A stretch of 64,000 nt of DNA, taken from NCBI GenBank assembly GCA_014529385.2, contig CM043942.1, positions 63,893,184 to 63,957,183 of the forward strand, written 5' to 3'. The notes beneath the pieces are model-generated. The model had not been told where the DNA came from and made no database searches. It was given only the letters and a program-made list of their open reading frames with translations. The translations under genes were made by a program, and so were the position numbers. The DNA is from Adiantum capillus-veneris. Its lineage: Eukaryota; Streptophyta; Polypodiopsida; Polypodiales; Pteridaceae. Shown here piece after piece: positions 45,589-57,175 of this stretch. Position 1 is the stretch's first letter; each line of letters begins with the position of its first letter.

Positions 45589-48500
45589 ATGAACCTTAGG
45601 TCTGGTCGTATACTAGAAAATCAAGGCATATTTGGAGAGACCGCTAGTAGAGTATCCACCGAAGAGAGTGTAAACCAAGGAGATCACTTGCAAACTATCT
45701 TTGAAGAAGTCTCAGACACATTTTCAGAGTCAACATCTAAAATGTCTTCTTGTTCGACTCATTCAAAAATAGAAACGACAGTGCGATATAAGCACATACT
45801 CTCTTTTTATAAGACTAATCACCATGGATCTCAAGTTTACCTGGATCTTAACGAAGAGTATGCCATTCGCATTGATGACCGCGACATAGAGTTTGAGGAG
45901 GAAATCAAGGCAAACAAACAATCAAAAATGTACATGGATAAAAATGGAACTCAGTATTTACAAGCGGAAAACCCTGATGTGATAGAAAAATGGAGATTAG
46001 AAGTAGATGCCATAATTCTAAATAGGGCAGCAAAAGAAGGACCACCTACTTTAGAATTTGAGGGATGCGATCAAGTTGATTTGAAGCCTCGGAGTCTATT
46101 GTTGGGAGGATAGAAACATCAAAGATCTCCTATGGACTTCTCATGCCAAATCAGGACAACTAACACCCATGAAGATCATTTCTATCTTCAAAATCAAGGA
46201 CAAGGGTTCAACAGATCTACCAACCTACCTGTTTAGAGATTGTTATAACAATAATTTTGCTATGATGACTCCTGAAGAGGTGCAGAAAACCAAATACCAA
46301 GGGTACTCCATAAGGGATTGGATATTGGGCAAAGGATCAGAAACTATTCCATGAGAAGAACTCCGAGAGATCTTTTGAGAGTGACGTTAAGAAACCAAAA
46401 ACCATCTCATCACGAAGAAAACCGGGTGACACTAAGGCCAGTCCAGGGCTACATGAGTCACTATTTCCAACAGACTGGTTTGAAGGACTCGCAACAAGAC
46501 CAACTGTCAGGAGACCGGGAGTTGAACCAAATAGACGTGTCAGACCAGCTGATTTCAGAAATGGGTCAAAAAATACAGTGGATCTAGGGATCCATATGAC
46601 CACTTAGCAAGATTTAAACAAGTGCTAAGAGCAAAGTGCATAATTGATTTCCATACCCAATTCGAGGGATTTGGAATAACATTAGAAGGAAAAGCACTGA
46701 CATGGTTCCAAAACATTCCACCAAGGTCAATCATGGACTTAAACACATTAGCTCAAGGATTTGTAGTTGCATGTTCCAAAATGGGGATCGAACATAATAC
46801 GGTAGCTCAAATCTATAGCTTCAAACAGAAACAAGAAGAGTCTGTTAGGTATTGTTCAACTAGAATGAAGCAATACATTGCAAGATGCCCTGAGCTAGAG
46901 AAACCTGCAAAAGAAAGACTAGTATCATTGTTTTTAAAGGGACTGCTAAACAAAGAACTTCATGCTATATTGTATAGCAAGAAACATATGACCCGAGAAG
47001 AGTCTGTGTCAGATGCTATTGACTTAGGAGACAATTGTGATATTTTCAATGAAGAAGATGTCCCTAATGATAATCAAAGCAAGAAAACAACATCCACCAA
47101 ACCAGCACAAGTGGGAACGGCTGCTGCAGCACCGATTTTCGCCATAGAAGACATGCTCAAAAGGATGAATGACATGATGAATAACATGCAAAAAGCACCT
47201 ATGAGGGGACTAGGGCACCTCAACAAGGGCAACCAATTAGGCCACAAAAATAGTGTGCAATCGAGGGTAAATGGACCAACCATGAGACCAATGAGTGCTA
47301 TTATCGATCGAAGTATGATGGGAATGTTTAATACGTGCCTATGAGGCCACAAGGAAAACCCATGTACAGATATAAGCCTAATATGGCCCCAGCTCAAAGA
47401 CCACCGATGGGTATGCAAAGACCTTAACCTGTGTTGGGTCAACAACGTCCATAAGGCTGGACATACTGCAGTGCTAGTAAAGTACATGCACTCGGAGGGA
47501 ATCATAGATGAAGAAGCACTAGTGCCTGTTACAACCGATGCTGAGCCTAGTCCATCTACAATAATGGGTAGAAGGAGATTGGTATAATTCACATCCACCT
47601 CCAATGGAAGAACCTATGACTTATACTACACCAGTGCTTGCACCAATGTACTATGTAGCTAATCAAGGTGCTAGACCTCCTATAATAAGACCCATGATTA
47701 AGCCACCAAGAACGGGAAACTGTCATAACTGTGGTGCAGATGATCATTGAAAAAATGAATGTCCAGAGCTTGACAAGAACATTAAGCCAGCTGAAGCTTT
47801 TTGTATGCAATGTTGTAAAAAGGGAGGACACTGCCCTAAAGATTGTCTAAAAATCCTTTACGCAAGGGTAAAACAGTCGTGAACGTAGTCCAAGTGATAT
47901 CTAGTAGCTCGTCAGAGAGTGAACTGATTGTCCCAATCAAGGTAATCACCATAGTCCAGGCTAACAAAAAGAAACATAACTCCTCTGATGATTCTGAGAA
48001 TACAAAAATCTCCTCTCAAAAGTCCAAAAGAAGCAAAAGCAAAAGGTATGATATGAGAAAACAGAAACAACGAGCTGAAATTGAGGAGAAAGCAAAGAAG
48101 ATATTCCAAGAAAAGGTGAAAGAGACTGGACGCGAGATCAAGGAAACCACAGTGAAATCTAGAGGATCAATTTTGGTAGAAATTTTTTTTGAGCCAATTA
48201 ATGCAGCCTTGGAAGCTTACCAAGCGGGACTTAAAGCAGGCCAAAACATGGAAAACAAATGGAAAAACTATCCTTCTCCAGACATGGAAGCAGCTAAGCT
48301 TGAATCTTATCAAAATTTGGTAAGAATTACTTAAGAGATGCTAGAACACAAAAACCGAAGATCGAAAGTATGGCAAAACGTGAAGAGCTTGAGGTAGGAA
48401 CTAGTAAAGAGAAATCAAAAGAGGTGGTAGAAACCCACCTTGAAACAAAAGAGCCATAAATTATAGTGCCGGATAGTGAAGATGCCTTAGATGAAATTCC

Positions 48501-48711
48501 ATTCGTAGAAGAAAACTGGCCAGGACACTTATGGAAAAAAGTTAGAGAGATTCATGATGGGAGCTTAACTTTGAAGTCAGCTCTCATAGAGGAAGTTTGG
48601 TTAGACAGTCTACCTCTTGATATGGACATGGATGTAAAATCCTTGTATGGGGATTGCAGATCTGAAGCTTCAAGAATGTCTAAACCATTGACATTGAAAA
48701 CACTACTGTAA
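45589..48711 (+). pseudogene. Gag of the Athila-like element
   Basis: The ATG at 45589 begins MNLRSGRILENQG and runs 174 residues. The N-terminal region continues in two shifted pieces (46169-46354, 46318-46587). The capsid core at 46622-47344 has LEGKALTWFQNIPPRSI, LAQGFVVACSKMG and RYCSTRMKQYIARCPEL, the retrotransposon gag pattern. The nucleocapsid part follows at about 47720-47850 with CHNCGADDH-stop-KNEC and CMQCCKKGGHCPKDC. A Ser/Lys-rich region (47843-48334) and an acidic one (48466-48711) lead toward pol. Frame changes and stops are frequent. A solo LTR interrupts the end at 48707. Confidence 0.75.
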
Positions 48712-50295
48712 CATTTAATGGCCTAAAATCTTATGTGTAGCGGAAATTAGCATGAACATAGTGGGCATTTCATTAGAATAGATTCCTAATGAGAATTACA
48801 AGAGTGCTTGGGTGGAGAGAGCAACAAAAAGCATAACACCTAGTTAGATAGCATCGACAATACTTTCAAAAGAGAGAGCAATTAAGCTATTGACAACAGT
48901 TGAGGACCGGATTTGCATGGAGCCGGTCCCCCCTCCAAAAGGCTTTGTATTATGGTTTCTCCCATCAAGAGAGACATTGTACAATACAATTCTTTGTGTT
49001 CCTTCAAGACTAGCTAGTGCAATGAAGATGGAAGCTTCATACACTAAGCAAAACACTTAATCAAACACAACTTGAATTATCCCCGTTCTCAGACCCAAGA
49101 CCTCACACACCTTCGAAGATGGTGAGAGCTAGCAGGGTATGAGAGTAGATTGAGAGGAAAAAGAAGTATCTTACGAGAAAGAAGTACATCTCCTCACATA
49201 ATCACTCATATTAGCATAGCTTAGCTTAGTAATTAGCTTGGTAGAGAAGATGAGCATGCATTGAAGCTTGGCTCTTGGTTGGATTTGCATCCACATGCCA
49301 AGAGAGTGTTGATGTAGGCTTCTATCTCACAAGCTTGGAGTAGGTGATGAGCTCTCCATTAAAGCTTGGGAGGAGATAGAGTATTTTCCCTTCACACATG
49401 GTCAAGTGTGAGAGTGTGTGTGTCAATGCCAAGCAAAAATCAGCCCCCCCTCTCTCTTGGGCGAGCCCTAGCTGCTAAATAAGTCTGGCCTTTGCCTCAT
49501 TGGACCTCCCCAGGTCAAGCCAATAGGAATTAACAGCATAAGTGATAGCCTTTAGACATGTGTCCCCCTTTCCCCTTTTGTGAGAGCTTTAGGTAATTAA
49601 ATAATTAAACTAAACTCTCATTGGACCCCTTTGCCTCCTGGCCAATAGGAATCAGGCAAGCCATGGGGCTCCTGAATGCTCATTGGACCCCTTGGGAGAC
49701 TGCCCAATAGTCTTCTAGGAGACTTAATTCTCATTGGTTTCTTTTATTAAATGTTTTTAAATTAATTAAACTAGATTTATTCTAGCTTAATTCTCATTGG
49801 TCCACTTCAAGGGTCTTCCAATAGGAATTGGGCACACCTTGTGGGCATCTGGCCTAGGGAGCTGACATGTGTCCCTCATTCCCTTTGTGTAAAGGGAGCC
49901 TGTGTGTGTGTGTGTGGCTTTCTCTCTCATCCCCTAGCTTTGGGGCTCGCCCCCTCCCATGTAGGGATGTAGAAAGACTTTTAGGGCACACACTAAGCAT
50001 CCAATTTTCCCTAGGGTTGACCTTTGGACACAACCTTTGAATTTTGGAACCTTAGCATTTTGGAAGTCTTAATGGGCTGAACCTTAGGGTCTTTTTGGCC
50101 CATTGTTTCACATGGCTCTTTTGCAGATGGCCCCCCCTTTGGATCCCTATTTTCCCTCCTTTGGATCCCTACTGTGGCCGGTCTGCTAACTTAACCAATA
50201 TTCTAGCTTTTTCTCCCTTGGCACTTCCCCACATTAAATGATCAGTTTAATATGAGAAAATCATTTAGGAGAATTAGATATTGATTATTATGACA
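48707..50295. mobile_element. Solo LTR, copy 1
   Basis: 1,589 bp starting TGTAACATTTAATGG and ending TATTATGACA, flanked on both sides by ACTAC (48702-48706 and 50296-50300), a perfect 5-bp target duplication. No internal domain is present. It carries nine CCAAT-box cores in alternating orientation between 49497 and 49830. Its orientation and parent family cannot be told. It is inserted between gag and protease of the Athila-like element. Confidence 0.9.
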
Positions 50296-50300
50296 ACTAC

Positions 50301-51292
50301 CCTCTTACTTGGGAGAAAACGAAGATGAATCCATAGCTTGTAAAACCACTCAGGTAAAAAGAGCGGAACAGACCATAGAGGTAGACAACATTCATTCAAT
50401 ATCCTCTTACTTGGGAGAAAACGAAGATGAATCCATAGCCTGTAAAACCACTCAGGTAAAAAGAGAGAAACACACCATAGAGGTAGACAACATTCATTCA
50501 ATCATGTCTACACCCATTCAATGCACTCTTACTTTTGAAGAATTGCTAAAAATCAGAGATATTTATGGAATGATCTACAAAAACTCTAGAGAAGGTGGGG
50601 ATAACAGGGCTAATCGCAAAGAACTTGGGAAGATTGAAACACGAATTGGATAACAAAGAGATTTGATTTGTTCCAATGAACAAAGCCGGAGAATACTACG
50701 AAAGGAAAGAAGGAAACACAACCCTTCTAGTGAGATACAATGATATAGAAACCATGGCAATACTGGATAGTGGAGTAGGCATAGCCATAGCCACAAAAGC
50801 AGTTGGGAATCATTGTGGCAACCAGCCATTAGACAAAATCGAATGAAATCGCAATTGGGTTCAAAAAACGGGAGCTTAAAACAAGAAGAATGTATCTTAG
50901 AAAGGGATTGCACATACGAAGCCTACATACCTAAACCCTTTCCAGAGCATTTGTTTGAGCCATTTGAGTGGACTCAAATTTTAGCGACAATGGATGTATG
51001 TGTAAACACGTCTATGCCTACTCAATTTTGCAATGAGGATGGCTATGACATAATTCCCATACAAATGATTTCAACCCTTCACATCGAAGACAAAATTCAA
51101 GAATCCAAGGACTTGATGAAATCTCAACCAATCTTTTCAGACCTCTACTATGATGCAACAAATGAGTTAGAAGAACATTCAGCTACCTTAGATGATTCAG
51201 GGTCGGAAAAAGAACATGTAAGAGCTAAACTACTCATGAAAGGAGGGGAGGAAAAGTTTTTTGACTTTCCAAACCAGAAACTGAGAAGATAG
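50301..51292 (+). pseudogene. Protease region of the Athila-like element
   Basis: It starts directly after the solo LTR with two tandem 34-codon copies of SYLGENEDESIACKTTQVKR...VDNIHSI (102-bp period, from about 50301 and 50403). A retropepsin-like block follows at about 50680-50850: LLVRYNDIETMAILDSGVGIAIAT, with DSG as the catalytic motif, then a shifted frame from 50813 with PFPEHLFEPFEW and acidic sequence ending at 51292. The frames do not join cleanly. Confidence 0.55.
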
Positions 51293-51552
51293 AAATGGTA
51301 TAGAAGACAAAGAGACACAAAAAACTTGAAAGCCAGACCTATGCCATCAGTCTCCAGTAGAACACAATTTCTGATGCAGATAGATGCACATGATTGTGTC
51401 AAGGACAAAATCATTGGTAGATATCCTTTAAATGAAAGCAGGAAATGGCGAAAACATTGAGAAAAACGAGAAAGGAAACTCAAGTAAAACCAAAATACTA
51501 GAACATGAATTCCACCATGACATGAGTTAAAAGAAGAAAGAAATATCAAGAG

Positions 51553-52663
51553 TTGAAAAAAGCTCTAAAGGAGATATATTTGACTGAAATGGAAACCACT
51601 GAGAAGGAAGGTAAAGATGTAATGAGTGTTCCATCCCATTACAATAAATATACTCTCCAAGGCCAAAAAATCATAGTTAAACAACCAGTCAGGGAACTAC
51701 GAAAACAGGGCGAGTCCTACGAAGGACCTGAAAACGCAAAAAAAGATAGATCTAGCTGAAACAAGAGAAGAGCCTAGACCTAACTAGATTGCAAATGACC
51801 TTACGGAAGAAGAAGAAGAGATTTTGTTAAGCTTCCTAAAAGAATACCGAGATATCTTTGCTTGGTCTTATAAGGATCTCAAGGGGGTTGATCCAAAAAT
51901 CTGTCAACATACCATACCGATGAGAGATGATGTGAGACCAAGTAGACAGAGGCCATACACATATAATGAGACATTTGTCAAAAAGATCAAGGAAGAGATT
52001 GAAAAGTTAAAGGAAGCCGAATTCATCTATGAAATTGAACACACAGATTGGATGTCTCCAATTGTGGTAGTCCCCAAGAAAAATGGAAAATTACGAGTGT
52101 GCGTCAATCTCAAGAAAGTGAATGCAGCTACCATTAGAGACAACTTTCCTCTTCCAATCACTAATAATGTTTTAGAACGAGTTGCAAGAAAAGAAGCTTA
52201 CATCTTTTTAGATAGCTTTTCGGGATACAATCAACTTTTGGTTGATCCCAAGGATCAGTATAAACCTGCCTTTGCAACAAAATGGGATATTTTTGCCTAT
52301 CAGGTTATGCCTTTTGGGCTAGCTAATGCTCCTGTCACCTTTCAAAGATTGATGAGCTATGCTTTTAAGGAATATCTTCGGAATTTCTTGGAAGTTATGG
52401 ATGATTTATGTGTACATTCATCAATCCGAGCTGATCATTTTGAACACCTCAGAAAGGTATTCGAAAAATGTAGATTTTATAAAATTTGCTTAAATCATGG
52501 AAAGTGCACATTTATGGGTAGACAAGGAAAAATTCTTGGACATATAGTGTCTACAAATGGCATAGCTATTGATATAGATAAAATTCATGTTATTGGTGAT
52601 TTGCCGCACCACTCATCAAAGAGCAGATCATTTGTCAAGGATTATTTCAGGAGAGCCACCTAA
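51553..52663 (+). pseudogene. Reverse transcriptase of the Athila-like element, RNase H deleted
   Basis: From 51824 an intact 279-residue frame carries the RT: LKGVDPKICQHTIPM, FIYEIEHTDWMSPIVVVPKK, LRVCVNLKKVNAATI, YIFLDSFSGYNQLLV (Asp), MPFGLANAPVTFQR and FLEVMDDLCVHS, with an Asp pair at the catalytic site. It ends abruptly after VSTNGIAIDIDKI...VIGDLP. The next recognisable piece, RADHLSRIISGEPP (about 52620-52660, shifted), is the tail of RNase H, so nearly all of the RNase H domain has been lost. A short linker frame (51553-51759) lies upstream. Confidence 0.8.
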
Positions 52664-54350
52664 AGGAGTAGACGAAGATCTACCAGATGCATATCTTTTC
52701 TCCGTTGAAATGATACCTTGATGGTCGGAAAACATGGTATCCTTGATGACCATAGCTCAAGTGGATTCGCAAATACCACCTCCTATTACAATTGGATTAA
52801 TTGAGAAATTGGCTATGTATTAATTACTAGCTGGAAGGCTGTACAAAATAAATTGAGATGGAATAATGCTTTTATGCATTAATTCCGAGGAGAAAACCCA
52901 AAACCTAAGTCAAGCCCATATTACCATATTAAGACTTCACTTTGCGGAAGACCAAACTATGCGACGGATCTTGAGACTTGGAGTATTTTAGCTGACTATG
53001 AGGAGTGATGTTCATTCTTTTGTGAAAAATTGTCCTCAATGCGATAAACAAGCACCCATACCTCATGTGGCATTGTTCCAAATGTCTCTTGTTCCTAAGT
53101 GGAGTAACTATCTAGTTACTCACTTATCAAGCCAAACATTTCCTGAGGATATGAGTAAACGCCGTCAAAAAGCAATTGAAACTGAAGCAAAAGACTATGC
53201 TCTAATAGGAAACCAATTATATCGAGGAGGTAAGGACCAACATCTATGTCTTTGTACAAATGAAGGTGAATACATTCCCATTATAGAGCAAGCATATGCT
53301 GGATTAACTGGAGGTCACTTCTCTAGTGAGACCACCACAAGAGAAATCTTAATGGTAGGCAATCTTAATGTGATGCATGTCAACGAGCTAAAATGCCAAC
53401 CCGTGTAGATAGCATGCCTTTAAGACCAATGATGGAAGCTAGAGCTTCTGAAAAATGGGGTATAGACTTTGTTGGGCCAATACAGTCACCTGCTTATAGA
53501 ACCCAAGCTCAATATATCATTGTAGCTACGGACTATTTGACCAAGTGGGTCGAGGCTAAAGCAACTCAAAAGAATGATGCCAGAACCACAGCTGCATTCT
53601 TATATGAGTATGTGTTCACAAGATATGGACTTCCAATAGAAATTGTTAGTGATAGGGGAGCTCATTTCCTCAATAAGGTAATAGAGTATCTACTTAATGA
53701 GTTTATGGTCATCCATAACAAATCAGCTCCCTATCATCCACAAGCAAATGGACAAGCTGAGCATACGAATAAAATTCTTTGCTCGGTATTGACTAAAGTG
53801 GCTAGTTCAGGAAGAACAAAATGGAAATGAATCTCCATGCTGCTCTATGGGCTTATCGAGTTTCATTCAAAATAGCTTTAAATGTTACACCCTTTAACCT
53901 TGTTTATGGCCTTGATGCCATACTGCCAATAGAATTTCTATTGCCGACACTAAGGGTAGCTAAGGATCTTGAGTGGACTGGACATGAATTGTCAGAGACT
54001 TGAAGATCTAGAAAAGTTGGATGAGCAAAGGCTAACTGCTCTAGCTCACATCTATGCACAAAAGGAAAACAAAAACAGGTTTTTGATTCCCATCTAATAA
54101 CAAAAATCTTCAAAAAAGGGGACTTAGTTTTAGTCTATTCCCTTAAGCAACACATTCCTAAGTTTAAAAAAAAAAAAAACGGACTGTTTATCATTGAACA
54201 TGTATGTCCAAGTGGAGCAGTTAAGTTGTCCACCCTAGATGATGAACCAATGGCTAATTAGATTACTGGATGCCATTTAAAGAAGTACAATTTTCCACTA
54301 ACCAATGAATTGCTAGAAAGAATGCACGCAACAAAGCAACGAAAGATAAA
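52664..54350 (+). pseudogene. Integrase of the Athila-like element
   Basis: A poorly conserved stretch (52664-52997) is followed by frames at 52998-53408 and 53393-53830. The finger region ends in CDACQRAKMPTRVD in a shifted frame. The DDE core is clear: KWGIDFVGPI, VSDRGAHFLN and NGQAEHTNKI, followed by LWAYRVSFKIALNVTPFNLVYG (53821-54003). The C-terminal domain in a further frame has KGDLVLVYSLKQH, ...FIIEHVCPSGAVKL and GCHLKKYNFPL up to about 54300. It contains an A-run of 12 at 54167-54178. Several frameshifts and stops make it non-functional. Confidence 0.8.
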
Positions 54351-54480
54351 ATGACAGCAGGTTATTGATGAAGCCCAAGAAGAAGCTAGGCTTCGAGTAC
54401 TCAAAAGGAAAGCTGATCTCAAGAATCAACAAATACCGATTCCCATCAACACTCTGGAACCAGATGGTCGACAATGGGAA

Positions 54481-54930
54481 TTGCAGAAAGATGGAGTGTC
54501 TACAGATGATGAATGGTTAGATGGAATGGACCTTTGCATCAAATTACAACTGAACAATCATAGCACAAATGCATTGGTCGATACAGGTGCTCGAGTAAAT
54601 GCAATCAGTTGTTCCACGTACAAGAAAGAAACAAGTCAGTCTCTAATAGCAGGAATAGCGACTATTAAAGGATGCAACAAGAATCCAACACCGACATTGG
54701 GAGTAGTCAACCTAAATGTGATAGTACATGGATGTTCCTGCCCTCATCATTTTGTATACTTACCAGATGAACACATGAATGAAACAATGATTCTTGGAAT
54801 CTCATGGATACGGACGTACAAGGTAGTACTAGATTGGGATACCAATCAGCTCAAGCTATCACCTAAAGGTGGACAACTCATTGTTCTAATTGTACCAAGC
54901 AAGGAGGAATGGAAAGGAGGTTACCAGTAG
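54481..54930 (+). CDS. Second retropepsin-like aspartic protease domain, downstream of integrase
   Basis: A 149-residue frame contains ALVDTGARVNAIS (residues 31-43, Asp34-Thr35-Gly36 as the catalytic triad) and, about 70 residues later, MILGISWIRTYKVVLDWDTNQLKL. This matches the C-terminal retropepsin block (hydrophobic-Leu-Gly-x-x-Trp-hydrophobic). The frame is open upstream to the end of the integrase C-terminal domain (DEAQEEARLRVLKRKADL at about 54370-54425), so it may be the C-terminal part of pol. The usual protease position, between gag and RT, holds another DSG block at about 50750. A protease after integrase is not the standard gypsy order. It could be a captured or duplicated domain. 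The start given is a non-ATG codon, the first internal ATG being at about 54526. Confidence 0.6.
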   Translation: MQKDGVSTDDEWLDGMDLCIKLQLNNHSTNALVDTGARVNAISCSTYKKETSQSLIAGIATIKGCNKNPTPTLGVVNLNVIVHGCSCPHHFVYLPDEHMNETMILGISWIRTYKVVLDWDTNQLKLSPKGGQLIVLIVPSKEEWKGGYQ

Positions 54931-57170
54931 AACAAATCATGAATCAATCAATCTTCTCCATCCTATAGACAAGAAAATGCTACAAGTAGCATGCAAGGAG
55001 TCTGGCAAATTTGGATACCAAAAGCACAGCTTAAGGACAAGCTGATTCAAATATGGGTGTCCAAAACATCATCTACTGTATCAAATACGGTTCCAAGGTT
55101 CAAAACACAAAGAAGAGCATCTCCGAGAAGGGAACCTAACACGAAATAGATTTGGAAGAAAAAGGAGCACTTATCTTCTCCGCAAACTGTAAAACCAATC
55201 AAGCAATGGAGAGTTAAGTCTCAGAAGACTCCACCTCACCATTCTGACCACGATAAACCGAGATACCAATGGCGGATAAAAGATCGACAACCATCATTGT
55301 TGATACCAACAGCTCAGAAAATCAACATACCAAAGCATCCTGATGGTACAATCAAGCAAAGAGCACACAAACTACAAGATTTTTTCTTTAGAAAACATCA
55401 AAAGATAACCTGGACATAAAAAATCCTTGAGTTAATTACTCAAGACCCAAGTCTTGCATGACATAATGGTTTTAACTGCATTGATCTTCAAAGCATGGTA
55501 GCACCAATCAAGGCTATGCATAGACACGATTGTTCAACCCATGCACACACTCGTCCCGAAGAATGCCATTTAGGAGGGGTGGAAGGGAACTAAGTAATTA
55601 AGGATAATGTTTGAAGAGGAAGAAAAAGTATGATGTTAACGTGTGATTTTTTGCAAAATTACCTAATAATGTCCTTAACAAGTCATCAACAAGGAAAATT
55701 TAACTGATAACATCTCCCCGATGAGTGTAAATAGTGTATTTACTATGAGAAAATAATAAAAAATAGTCTTTTTTAATTATTTTTCATCATTTTTCTTGAT
55801 ATTGGGACTTAAAAATAGAGAAATCCAACTAAAAACCAATACACCTGTGTTTTTTAATGGATTTTCTTAATTATTGTATTTGTTATTTTCTTTGATTTTT
55901 TTAATAAACATGTTAAATATTTATAATAAATAACAAATGAGCTCATATGGAAAACTTGAAGATACATTGACGATCAGAAGGACAAGGCGGGCATGCATAA
56001 AAAATTTCATTCAAATCGACAGATGGAAGCAAGAAACCTAAATTAGGTTTCCAAGGCCGACTTTCTCAATTTTTTGCAGAATGAGCTACAAGAATCAGAT
56101 TGGGAAATTTTTTGAGTCTAACATAGATTTCACGGCCTAGTAGGACTAACAGGGGAATTTGGGGAAAAACGGTTCGGGAAGCCCGAGTATAGATATCCAA
56201 GGCAGTCCCTCATTTCCACTTGTCGCCTTTGGAGAGAGAGCTTTTGACCTTCTTCGTGCGTGATTTTTGGAGTCCACAGTCGCTCGTTTACAGCACTGTC
56301 TCACACGACACATGAGGGGTAAGTTCTATACTTATCGATAATCCATTCTGTGTGGTCGGTAGCTAGTCTAAACCCTAGGAAAAAACCCTAGAATCGGAGC
56401 AGTGCACGAAGACCTACGACCAAAAATGGACCATAGCGGCTAGCCAACTCAACCAAATCGGACGAGACTTGAACTGTAGCATGCCCCCATAGAATATAAC
56501 ACTTCTACATCACCAGTTGACCATTCGGCAGGGGTCGAGGGGGGTCTCAAGTAGAAAAGCTAGGTTTTTGAGAGATGCCAGAATTGGATTCTGACTCCAC
56601 AGACAACTTGTAGACAGGGTCTATACACAATGTATATGGTTGGTTCCATAAAAACAATCAAGGAAAGCTCTCGAAAAGCAAAAAACAGCTCGAAGGCAAC
56701 AAAGCGTCAAATTTGACATACGAAGTCAAACTGATTCCAAATGTACCAAAATTGAATGGGTAGCTTCAGGACTATGTAGCAGACAAGTCCATAGCTTCAA
56801 AAGTGACTTACCAACTCCACAGGCCATCTAGTCACAAAAAATCGGTGATTTCAGAGTCAACAAAGCACGATGTGATGCCGACATGACAAAACTTTACCAA
56901 CTTCAATTTAGAACTCGTTTTAGATGTATTGAATATGTTTAGGTCAAAATTTGTCAAGTTTAGCAAAAAAACATTGACTGCTATAAATAATCATGATTAT
57001 TTACTTCTGTAAATTTTTTTCTTGAAATTGGTACCATCACTTCACCTATCATTGTACACACCTATTACATACCACATTTCAAGTTTGAGCCAAAATGATT
57101 AGTGATAACTTGGAAAATCGTCAAAGAACGCAAAGAAGTCTTTTCAATCCAAATTCTGAGTTATCTGTCA
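54931..57170 (+). other. Pol tail and untranslated stretch of the Athila-like element
   Basis: Up to about 55590 a Lys/His/Gln-rich frame with a few stops may continue pol (KPIKQWRVKSQKTPPHH, ending HLGGVEGN). From 55600 on there is AT-rich sequence without a gene, one copy of the palindrome motif (56982-57005) and a possible short exon: ATGAGGG followed by GTAAGT at 56318/56319. Confidence 0.5.
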
Positions 57171-57175
57171 CATTT

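Noticed and set aside
48844-49056. 70-residue minus-strand frame in the solo LTR, repeated at 57313-57525
   Set aside because: It recurs only because the LTR is duplicated. It has no known motif and lies inside a non-coding LTR.
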